From Perkinsus marinus ATCC 50983 (taxonomy: Eukaryota; Perkinsozoa; Perkinsida; Perkinsidae), in the NCBI RefSeq assembly GCF_000006405.1, contig NW_003210321.1:463929-527928 (forward strand): a stretch of 64,000 nt of DNA. The letters run 5' to 3'. Positions 1 to 9,235 of this stretch are shown here, in pieces. Below the pieces are notes generated by a model. It was not told the origin of the DNA. It saw only the letters and a program-made list of their open reading frames with translations, and did not search any database. The stretch's first letter is position 1, and each line of letters starts with the position of its first letter. The translations under genes were made by a program, and so were the position numbers.

Positions 1-544
1 GAGTGCCAGTAGAAAATCGGGTCCTACTGTATTATGTACATTATCAGCGTTGTTTAATGTTGTTATAAGGTCACTTTCCATTAACGTATATTACGGTTCA
101 TGACTGTCCCTCTATCATTGCAGCATACCCCACTGAGCATCTACTGTCCCTATTGCATGTTTACATTGACTGCTTCTCGAATCTCCTGTGTTTTGTGTGA
201 AGTAGGAATAGTAGTGTCCTACTAACTCTGCAGTTAGTACCCCATCTTGAATAAGAATTGCCTATACAGACAAAACGAGTCAGCACTTTGTACCGGGAGG
301 CGACCTCTTCCAGTTATCACGAATGCTTCTGTTAACACTGTGGAATAATTCCACTGGAATTCCCACAAATGCGGACTGACCGCGTCGATGTCAATTTAAC
401 TTTGTCGGAGGGATTCTCATCACAGTAGTTTGCCATTTACGAGAGGGAGGAGTTGAAATCTCCCTTCCGTTTATCGTATTCTCCTGAAGCCATATTATAT
501 GCAGTATCCTTTAGACCATACCCCACTGACAACACAACGATAAC
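1..544. other. No gene recognised
   Basis: No reading frame of convincing composition, tRNA or clear repeat is seen here. It may hold the 3' flank of the RBBP6-like gene that runs leftward from about 2.3 kb, or the end of another gene outside the window. Confidence 0.4.
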
Positions 545-2300
545 TCAGTCAAATGCTACACAAGAGTTGCTGTTGCTGCCGCTGCTGCTGCCGTGATCTT
601 CGGAGGTTTCAGCGGACCACCAAGAACTGAAATGCATCAAACACCATTTTCCCTCACCATTGATAACGCAAGCGACTATTGTGAAAACTCCACTCATCCC
701 CCAATCATCCCAAAAGACATTCCGTTCGAACCCCCATCCCCCGACTGCTGAGAAGCTCCTATATTCCTGTGAGGCCCAGATGATGATGCTAGCGAGGCAC
801 GCAGATAGTGTGATACAGTACTGGTGTGTTTCGAACCACGAGAGCATGATCTCCATAATAGAAACGGTTAGTAATAGTCGTAGATGTGATGCGAGAAATG
901 CAATAACATTTATACCCTTCGTGACAACAAACTTTTCCATATCGGCTCTATTGCTGCCAGCTGCTGCCGATGACCCTAAGGTCACGTTCAACTCTAATCG
1001 AGACTTCTTCGAGCTCTTCCGCAGGAGCTTCGAACCTAAGGGCCACATAGAACTCTCGTCAGCAGTGCTATCCTTTACCAGATGAACGTTTACGCCCTTC
1101 TTTGGCTGCATGTGCGAGAGAGTGCGGCTTTCTGGTGGGTAATCTCTTCCCATATGCAACAAAATGTAACTGACGACATAGCAATTCCGCTCGCTTAGTG
1201 GGCCAAGCCTCACCTGGTCACGAAGACGTATATCGGGAATAAGCGATGACAACTTCAACGTCTCATTGCATCCCGGACACTTATTAGGCCACAGCGTACC
1301 GTCCACACAAGAGTGCGTCCTAAGGAACACAGGTCAACATCGACAAGGGACCAACAGGTGTCCTTTCTCACTTCGCTAGATGTTCCACCACACATTTCCG
1401 ACAATACAGATTAGCGCAGCACGGTGTAATTTCTGCCTCTACTGGCAGTTGATGACAGATTCCACACGACAGTAGGAGGCCCTGTACGCGCCAATCCGCG
1501 TCGGAGAAAACCTATAAAGACACGGCAGTGGTTACTTCCCAACAGTTACTTCCCTCACCCTCGTTAAACGCTCCTTCTCGGACTCTCCCACTATCTTCTT
1601 CCTCTCCTCATCGGACACCTGCTTCATAACGGCGTAGTCACCTGAGGTCAATAACCGTCCGGAGGGTCCAGCTAAATGCTATCACCATTGGGAAGGATGT
1701 ACACGTCCTCTGTCAAGTCCTGGGCCTCCTCACGTGTGACAATACGGAGGAATTGCCGAGGAACACCTCTTGCCGACTTCACCTGACAATACTCTCCTTC
1801 GATCCCACCAAGAGAAGCCGCCATCTACCTTCTGCTTCGACGTATACGTGGGGTCATCATTGGTCGGACAGTCGTAGATGTAGTGACCTGGCTCTCCACA
1901 ACGATGGCAGCGGTAGTGGGGAGGCGGTACGGCTTTAGTTTGCACGGAATCTTCCTCACCAATCTTCCTCCGAGGCTCAGGCCTCTCCCCGTACCTTGAG
2001 AAGGGTGTACAACCAAGAGCTGCCGGGTTCGTCATTGTCATACTTGATTGCAGGTCGCACTATCTTCCTGCCACTATCATCAACACTGCCTGGGGCGTCA
2101 GGACAGACCATGCTGATGTCATGACCAGCTATAAGAGAGTCTATCGCAGCGATCTCCGATTCGTCCTCCCCTTCGAGGTCGACAACAGGCCGCCGAGGCT
2201 TCTTACTGACCATAGAGAGAGATCCAATAGCCTGACGAAGATGAGGGCTTGGCAGTCCAGATCGAGGGGGAATGCCCATACCAGGGATCGAACCCACGAC
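545..2300 (-). CDS. RBBP6/Mpe1-like zinc-knuckle and RING protein (multi-exon)
   Basis: Members of the RBBP6/Mpe1 family are subunits of the pre-mRNA cleavage and polyadenylation machinery and combine a DWNN ubiquitin-like domain, a CCHC zinc knuckle and a RING/U-box. Here the knuckle CHRCGEPGHYIYDCPTND is encoded near 1859-1918. Then comes a linker containing ELAGPSGRLLTSGDYAV, then a RING whose first half (CGICHQ...TPCCANLYCRKC) lies near 1385-1475 and whose last pair (CPGC) lies near 1275. Introns at 1512-1558 and about 1325-1376 keep frame across the RING. An acidic segment (DLEGEDESEIAAIDSL) precedes the knuckle. No DWNN domain was recognised upstream, where a tRNA-like element and simple repeats lie. 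The 3' part (545-1150) is an open frame with hydrophobic stretches whose membership in this gene is uncertain; the protein may instead end soon after the RING through a 44-nt intron. Family call is firm, both ends are not. Confidence 0.72.
1512..1558 (-). other. Intron in RBBP6-like gene
   Basis: A 47-nt GT-AG intron (GTGAGG...TTATAG). Removing it joins ...KERLTR to VFSDADWRVQGLLLSCGIC in frame, leading directly into the RING. It shows the short intron size typical of this window. Confidence 0.65.
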
Positions 2301-2330
2301 CAGTACTATGGGCCAACTCAACAAGTATTC
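2265..2330 (-). repeat. tRNA-like (SINE-type) fragment
   Basis: On the minus strand a B-box-like sequence GGTTCGATCCC is followed by a GGCATT tail, as in the other tRNA-like pieces of this window. The plus-strand translation gives the familiar spurious peptide GSNPRP. No intact cloverleaf was found, so this is a tRNA-derived fragment rather than a gene. Confidence 0.5.
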
Positions 2331-3073
2331 ACCACTTCAAACCCGAAGGAGCAGAGACTACTATGCTGGCAATAGAGACGACAATAATTATAATAATGAT
2401 GAGGCCGACAAGAGTCGTGAGTGAGCATCGTTACATAGCGTTGAGACGGATGATTACGGCCGACTCCGGTTCAGACCAGCCAACAGCAGTAGCCGCCGCC
2501 GCCATGATAAACCCACAGAACCAACGGAGTTGTACAAAAATTGATTCCACATTCTAGTGATAGCGGCAACAAGAGTCAGCGAAGAAGCACCTTTAGTGCT
2601 TACAAATAAGGGAAGAATCTCAGGAGAGTTGTTCGGAAGTTCGGAACAGCGAAGCGTAGTGATGCTAACCCGACCATAGCAGTCGTCGCCTCTGGATACA
2701 ACCTACTACTACAACCACATACTACTACTGAGGCTTCTACCAATGACGACGACGAAGGCAAGTGATGATGATGATGATGATGACGACATAGACCGATACA
2801 CAAATTAATACTAGAAAGGGAAGGAAGTATAACAATAAGGTAAAGATACTCCAAAGATAATGAGAGGTAGGCCAGACCATCGAAATGACCAATCGCCATC
2901 ACCGCCCTCATCCCACCGTTCTACTAGAGGCACGCAAAGGCGTGTCCTAATAGAAGGCATTATAACAAATTAAGTGTTTAGAAGCAGCAGCAACATCGAC
3001 GACGATCACGACGACAGCAGCAGCAACCATAGTGACTCTATATGCAAGGAATAGTAGCATACTAGTAGCCACA
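2331..3073. other. Intergenic or unresolved 5' region, low complexity
   Basis: This stretch holds GAT/CAT and AGC trinucleotide runs (for example 2765-2785 and 2983-3025) and no frame with recognisable protein similarity. The missing N-terminal exons of the RBBP6-like gene could lie here but were not found. Confidence 0.4.
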
Positions 3074-4410
3074 TCACTGTTGTGCGCACTCAGGCAGTTG
3101 GTCGTTCGTGTCACCATTCGTGTCACCATTCGTGTCACCACCGGGAGCCTCTGGAGCCTCAGCTTCTGCCATCACAGAACGAAATTGAGAAGTGTCTTCA
3201 GGCGAGTCCACGGGGAAATCGTGCGGTCCCTGAGGCATGTTGCAAGCACATTCCAGCCCCCTAGAGGGGTCCCTCAAGTAGAAGCAGGTCGAACACACAG
3301 TCGACGTAGTTTCCATACCAACAGATGGATGTCGGCGAGGGGCCTCCTTAGGCCGACGCATAGGGGCAGCACCGAAGCCGATAATAAGAGGCTTCGAGCC
3401 CAAGGACTGTAACATTGAGTGGAAGGTGACACCATTGTTACTGCTACTGCTCTGCTCAAGATTCGCCAGAGTAGCCTCACGTCCTTGGATTCGGGCGAAG
3501 TACACTTCGCAGCGTTTGAAGGCACTACCAGCTCCAGCCTTTCCCCCACCAGCACGGCCAGCAGGAAATGTCAAATTGGCAACATGTGCCGCAAAGACCA
3601 CCAGATGCTGGGGCGAGCGCAGATTCACAAAGGCAAATCCTCTGTTGGCAACACCATGAACGTCAGCGGGGAGGTAAAGGAGGTCATAAGAGGGCTCATC
3701 ATTGACGTAGGGGCAACAGGCGTCCAATGCTTGTTGCAAATGAAAGACGGTGAAACTGAAGTGAAAAGACAAAGTCACCAACAGTGCCGCCCACAGAGAG
3801 ACGCTTACTATTTTGGGATCTTTTTCATCATCAGAGTCGTTCTAGTCTCTTCCTCCTTATTATTAAGTAAAGCCTCCAAATCCAGAGGCTCCATACCTCC
3901 CGTGATATTGGTCCCATTTATCGCCATCAACACCGACTGGGTGGCCATCTGCTGTTGATGATGATGTTGATTATGATGATGATGGTAATGCTGCAGATCA
4001 GCGGGTTCTTCCACCAACACCATACCTCCATCACGCTCCGTACTAGGGCGCACCGACAGTGCAGTAGGCGTCGACGAGGCCGTATCCATTACCGAAAACC
4101 TGCCAACTTGTTGTTGTTGTTGCTGCCCAGTAAGAGCGCTCTCAATAATCCTAGCCTGCCGGTCCAACATGTGCTTCAGACGGATATAAGTCTCTACGTG
4201 TTTGAGGAGCTCCGGGTCCCTCAGTGATAGTACTTGTCGTAGCTGCTCCAGATCAATCGAACTTGTGTCGAATTTAGGAGCATTAGTCGGCTGAACTGTC
4301 GATGTGGTAGGCGAGGCCTGAGTAGGCTGCTGCTGCCCAGCGGTAGCAGCAGGAGGAGGAGGGGGAGGCGGTGGGGGAGGAGAAGAAGAAGATGAGGACG
4401 ATGACACCAT
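3074..4410 (-). CDS. Mei2-like RNA-binding protein (C-terminal RRM_2)
   Basis: Mei2-type proteins bind RNA through a distinctive C-terminal RRM (RRM_2). Two exons are joined by a GT-AG intron (about 3778-3827, GTAAGC...CTTCAG). The splice gives TRTTLMMKKIPKYFTVFHLQ, matching the Mei2 start of the type RTT.M.KNIPN. The second exon has YDLLYLPADV, NRGFAFVNL and EVYFARIQGREATLANL, which match the Mei2 core (YDFLYLP.., GYAFINM, ARIQGK..L). The N-terminal half has a polyserine/polyproline run, a helical segment, polyglutamine and a His-rich stretch. The C-terminus carries three GDTN repeats. ATG at 4408-4410 was chosen (MVSSSSSSS); a small exon near 5020-5070 could belong to a longer N-terminus. 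Reading through a Mei2-specific loop (NDEPSYDLLYLP) argues against an ordinary RRM. Confidence 0.82.
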
Positions 4411-5076
4411 TAGAATCACACGGCAATGTTAGACTATCTACACGCCATACCACTCCAATTGCAACTCCTGCCATAAACCCAATCACAATGAGGATCGAAA
4501 ATATAGCAGTCAATGAGAATGGATGCCGATGAGCCCATCAGTATACATCATCATCATCCTTCCCCACTCTCAGCATCTGCCTCGTCTCCACTAGAATACA
4601 CAGCTTCTGAAATACACATAGTAAAACCCCTACTACCACTACCGCTCCCTACTACTATTACCATCACCATCATCAGGCAACATCCTAGGCACATCAATAG
4701 AGTCCCCATCTGCTGCCGTACCTTCTTCCCCCTGCTCCTACATAGAGATCATCTCTCTCTCTACACCCTCCCACCCCTACTTTCATCTCCTCCGCCTCCT
4801 TCCCCTCCACTCTAGGGCTCTGAGGCGAGTCCACAGGCACGACATTATGTGTTCGCAATATGAAAGCAGGCAGTATGCCTCCCCCAGCCCTGGGTGATGA
4901 TGATGACGACGATGCTACCCCACCAGGTACTGCCGCCTGATCACCAACAGCACATGCCACTCCCCCCCTCTCTCGACCAGCCTACCTTAGCTGTCGGTGA
5001 CTGAGCGGAAGCTGCTGCTGCTGAACTACTCACCCAAACGTTCCCATAGTACCTAATGTACTCACTCATCAGCTCT
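4411..5076. other. Spacer between Mei2-like gene and next upstream gene
   Basis: A minus-strand open stretch (4694-4960) contains NVVPVDSPQSPRVEGKEAEE, and near 5025-5070 a short exon-like stretch reads EELMSEYIRYYGNVW before a GTGAGT donor. These may be 5' exons of the Mei2-like gene. I could not join them in a consistent phase. Confidence 0.3.
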
Positions 5077-5203
<127 letters not shown>

Positions 5204-8046
5204 TTACCCGACTCGATGGATCTTAGCAGCCTCCGCCTTAGGCGTCGTCGGGGCCGACTTCGGGACCGCGGGATGCTCCTGTGTACGCATGCGCTCCATT
5301 GTATTCTTCAATCGCTCAATCATCAACACATATTTCTGAAATGTCAGAGTTATTTCGTGGCGCGCGGTCATGCCCCTACCTTCTTCTGCTCAGGCTTGAC
5401 TCCTTCTGCATTCATTTGTCGCATTATCGACTTTATATTGTTCGTGCACTGCTCCAGAAACCTCTTCCGCTCCGCCTCCACCTGCCGAGTTTTCTCCACC
5501 TATCATACACTTGCAACGACACCACAGTAGGAACTGCTACCTGAGTGAGCTCTCCAGATGGATTGTACGTGAGATTGCCGAAGCTGCTCGTAGACTCTAT
5601 CGCCCTGAATCCGCCCGAGTCAAATTCCAATACCGATTCCAATCACTACATGTGTTGCTGAGACGAGCCCTGTTGGCCTCCATGAGGCGTTCGTGGTCCC
5701 TAATCAGACAGAATGGTCGCTCCAGAACAGACTAAGGAGGCACTTACGTGGCTGTGACGGGAGTATACGGGGACAATATGAGGAGGGGCAGCCCCTGAGG
5801 GCGGCGGCGGCGGTGGAGGTGGTGGTGGAGGAGGAGGAGGAGGAGGGAGTGGTGCAGCTTGATACTGTACAGGCGACTGCCGCGAGAAGACGACCCCAGA
5901 CCAGCCTGAATGATACTCCTCAAGTGGGTCCTAGTACCTCTACTACTACTACTAGGGGCAACCCCTTGGGACCGTACTGGTGATGACCCAGCAACCATCG
6001 GTCGGAAGGGTGACGCTACTGATGTTGGTGTCACCGCAGCCTGAGTAGAGCCTCGTCGAGGCAGCAGAGTGACTCGTCGGGCTCCTGCAACGGCTGTTGG
6101 AGACCTATAGCATCAACAACACAGTGATGTTCACGAGTACTCCTCCTAGGAAATAACTGCCTATTAGGCCGTCATTACAGATCTGATTGAGATCCCAGTA
6201 TTCTGAAAATGCCCCCCGTGGGATTCGAACCCAGGACTCCAAACAAACGTCTCTAAGCACCCCCTCTAGTCGACGTACGTGTCTGCTTTGGGTGAGGCAT
6301 CCTGCCGTGTTGATGCACCCATCGGCCCAGGCCTCTCCGTCTCCACTGCCAAACCTAACCAAGATCATCACCACTACACACCCCCTCCATGCATCGATCA
6401 CCTCCAGGCAATAGACCCTTCCGAAGTTCCAGAAGATGGTCCACGAACCTAAGGGTCAGATGTAACCCACAAAGCGGCATCGATATCATATTACCGCTCC
6501 ACCGCCTCCTCTCCTCCTATGATCAACGCGAGATCCTCCAACTCGGCTAACATAGTCTCCTATGGGAAAGAAGCTCCAACGCAGCACACCAGTAGGAGGA
6601 CAGGCGTCACCTTATCTGCATATTTAGTCGTATCCTCCAATAAAACCTGATGGGGAAGGAATGAGCTCTACCGCGCGCCACGAAATTATTATTCAGTACT
6701 TGGCCGACTTCCGCAATAGTCGACAGCCTCTCGTCCGAATTTTCTTCCTCCGGCTCCGAAAACTCCTCATAAACGAACGTCTTAATACTATTTATAATGT
6801 CCAGCGGTAGGGGGGAAGACGGGCTCCTGAAAAGCAATTCCTGATCGAACCAAATAGTACTACCCATACCACTCCTTCGGCTCTTCCTCCATCATAGACT
6901 CTCCCTCATCAACCTACAGTGAGACTCGTCCGATCCTACACCGCTGAGTCAAAGTACTACATGGTCATCATCATCACCATGAGAGCCGTCCTGAACGGAA
7001 GAGCTGCCTTGTGCTATAGTAACACTCTTCGGGCTCTGGTTACTCTCACTCTCCCAAGTATCGGAGCACTCTAGGGAAACCAACCCTACGACACAGAAGG
7101 GTTATCACTGCATCAATATTGCGAGGCAGTACCGGCTCTGGAGGAGTCGTCTCCTGATGGGTCCTCTAGTTCCGCAATCCGTCTACGTTCCCCCCGATAG
7201 CCATAGCCCGATGGAGTGCCACTTCCAACAGGTGTAGAAGAACGTAGCTTCTTATTACTGCCACTATGTGATGGAGACGGCCGATGATGGTCCAAGGACT
7301 CGGAGGACCTATAGTGCAACGATGGTGATGCTGAGAGGGAAGCTTCCGCACTCACCCACGCCTCTTCCGGCTGCTTCCTGGCGTCCCTGATGCGGCTGTA
7401 AGGCGGACCACTCTGTTGGAGGTCGTGTTGGACTTACTACCGCCTTGCCACTTGGGCTGTAGGATACACCGAGTGACGCCGTCTACCGTCTCTCGACGCA
7501 TAAGGGCATAAGCCTACTAGATAGTTCCCCTTATTGTCACCCTACTGTTAGGAGGTAACTCAACACTACGATGTCTCAAGAAACCCCTAGGACGTACCCT
7601 ATGGTTACGAAGGAGGGCATATAATGACGACCTCTTATCCTCAGATTTCGAGGCAGTGATTAGTACTGGGCTGTTGGTGCCTCAAGCATTCCAGTAGGAA
7701 TGTGTGGGCGTGTCATACGGCCCATGAGGCAGTTCGCTGAGGTCCGCAATAAACCTCCTGTAAGAGTATCCTTCTCTAGCAGAGGAATGCAACCGTCTTC
7801 TAGCGAGGCAATACTGAGACTGAGAGGATGAAGTAACAACAATTCCGACGGTGACATGGTCACGAGTGTTCGACGCAAAACGACACGAATAAAAAATGGA
7901 AAAATACCGCCGCCGGGGATCGAACCTCCGGCCGATGGTAATATGATAATGCCACCACCGCCACCGCATTCATAGACCATACCAGATTTAGGACTGATTG
8001 ACAGGTCCTCGTCTAATCGTATATGTATTGATTTCATCGTATGCAA
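5204..8046 (-). CDS. Uncharacterised coiled-coil and proline-rich protein (multi-exon, boundaries approximate)
   Basis: Family not recognised. Exons read on the minus strand, from the 5' side: a Ser-rich exon (7113-7355, ASLSASPSLHYRSSESLDHH); an exon ending SSVQDGSHGDDDDH near 6970; an acidic exon (6700-6860, IKTFVYEEFSEPEEE); short exons AELEDLALIIGGEEAVER and FVDHLLELRK; a proline-rich exon near 5760-5890 with about 15 consecutive prolines; and a terminal coiled-coil set (DHERLMEANRARLSN, VEKTRQVEAERKRFLEQ, KYVLMIERLKNTMERM). The last introns conserve phase (5336-5379 is certain). Proline run plus coiled coil suggests a cytoskeletal or scaffold role, but I saw no formin FH2 signature. Two introns carry tRNA-like elements and two carry the TTTCGTGGCGC motif. 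It could be more than one gene. Confidence 0.5.
5336..5379 (-). repeat. Short intron with TTTCGTGGCGC motif (copy 1, antisense)
   Basis: A 44-nt GT-AG intron (GTAGGG...TTTCAG) between ...GVKPEQKK and KYVLMIERL. It contains TTTCGTGGCGCGCGGTCA on the plus strand, i.e. antisense to the gene. It belongs to a set of six introns sharing this core. Confidence 0.75.
6205..6300 (-). repeat. tRNA-like (SINE-type) element
   Basis: The minus strand has a B box GGGTTCGAATCCC followed by a GGCATTTT tail. Its plus-strand reading gives GIRTQDS, a known artefact of reading tRNA antisense. It lies in a probable intron of the coiled-coil/proline-rich gene. Confidence 0.6.
6647..6699 (-). repeat. Short intron with TTTCGTGGCGC motif (copy 2, sense)
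   Basis: A 53-nt GT-AG intron (GTACTG...CATCAG). Removing it joins ...STIAEVGQ to VLLEDTTKYADK in phase 0. Sense strand contains ATTTCGTGGCGCGCGGTAGA. Confidence 0.65.
7356..7659. other. Unresolved part of the coiled-coil/proline-rich gene region
   Basis: On the minus strand SGPPYSRIRDARKQPEEAW runs into the Ser-rich exon. Beyond about 7430 no convincing coding frame is seen. Confidence 0.3.
7905..7965 (-). repeat. tRNA-like (SINE-type) element
   Basis: Minus strand: GGTTCGATCCCC followed by a GGTATTTTT tail, the same layout as the other tRNA-like pieces. It interrupts an open frame containing HIRLDEDLSISPKSGMVYE. Confidence 0.5.
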
Positions 8047-8192
8047 TAGTGGAATTGCAACCTGCCATGCATAGGCGTGGGGACGCGTAGGGCGCAGCTA
8101 AGGTCTGTTCGCGCGCGACACAGAAATCGATGACGGACTTTCTAACAGCGTTTCTGTTCACTAGTCTGTGCTAATTATTCATTTGTATTATT

Positions 8193-9139
8193 ATGATTCC
8201 CCCTCGAGGTTCTGCTGGTGGAGCTTCTAACGAAGGTCAGTAGCAGCCTCCTTCCAGTGCCCCTATATGATGCCTTCTTTCAGTACTCATTGCTTCCTCC
8301 CCTGAGCGAACACGTCTGGGTGCGTCGATGCTCACTTCAGCATCACCCATAAGCCAGGCCAACCCCAAGCGGATCTGTCGTGGGGCCATGCAACTAGACA
8401 ACAGCAGTTCTCCCTCTGAGCGTAAGATGCGACTCTTGGTCACTTCCCCCACCCCATGGTACTTCTCAGGACTGCCAGTCTTCAACCACGTACGTCCGGA
8501 TACATTCGAAGATAACCTCGCCGAGCTCCAGAAGCGGTTCCCAGAGATCCATCGAGGCGTATGAGAGCTCCCATAGTTACTGCTACTTTCCCAACCTCCT
8601 CCCAGATCGCGTCGTCTATACTGGAGACCTGCGGCAACAGCGTGTCAGACGCAGCGATTTCTCTGAAGCAGCTCGCGAATGCCTCTGTCGGCCCAGTACA
8701 AGGCTCCTCTCGCGCTGGCAAACGGCGCTTGGAGACCGATGAAGACGATGATGATGAAAACGGTAGTGATTTGATAGTATCCTTTCCTGTTGGATTCCCC
8801 TCCCAGGAGGCATCCCTTCACACATGGCCTCCGCTAGTCCCCTTGGTGGTAGTACAAAGGTCGGGATCAAACGAGGCCACGATACGATGGTATCGGAGCA
8901 CTCTAACCTCACTGGGGAGCAATGGGCTGAGAGACTGGTAGTATTGGGAAATGGCTGGGAGCTGGCGTTTCTGTCAATTCCAGCAGTGGTGCATACCGCT
9001 CCTTTCGGAATTTATCACGAAATCACTGGGGAGGCATCGTGTAAACATCAGCTTATTGTATTATTTTAACGCCTCAAACGATTGTCCATTAAGTGATTCA
9101 TATTCATCTTATTGTAGTTCATTATATTCTACTCCGTAA
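8193..9139 (+). CDS. CUE-domain protein (multi-exon)
   Basis: CUE domains bind ubiquitin through a three-helix fold. ATG at 8193 starts MIPPRGSAGGASNE. A 48-nt intron (GTCAGT...TTTCAG) leads in frame to VLIASSPERTRLGASM. A 47-nt intron at about 8559-8605 joins LAELQKRFPEIHRG to IASSILETCGNSVSDAAISL, giving a CUE pattern: L..L...FP.......IL..CGN.V.DA...L. A third intron (44 nt, GTAGTG...TCCCAG) joins an acidic DDDDEN run to GIPSHMASASPLGG. A further 46-nt intron leads to a final exon ending at 9139. The next gene on the same strand begins about 100 nt later with coiled coils and a TBC domain, and the two could be one gene. The CUE assignment rests on motif reading, without a profile search. 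Confidence 0.6.
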
Positions 9140-9235
9140 CGGGTCTCGGGATTATCGCCCTTATCAGGTGCTCCATTTGCAAGGCTCACCATCTCTCGTC
9201 ACAGCCAAGCAGCGCGCCTGTGAAGTAGTAGTCAT

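Noticed and set aside
660-1085. Plus-strand open frame of about 140 codons
   Set aside because: It overlaps the minus-strand frame of the RBBP6-like locus, has no recognisable motif and no splice-consistent extension. The minus-strand frame is not certain either.
3032-3958. Plus-strand open frames opposite the Mei2-like gene
   Set aside because: They are shadows of the minus-strand exons, which carry clear RRM_2 motifs and a correctly phased intron.
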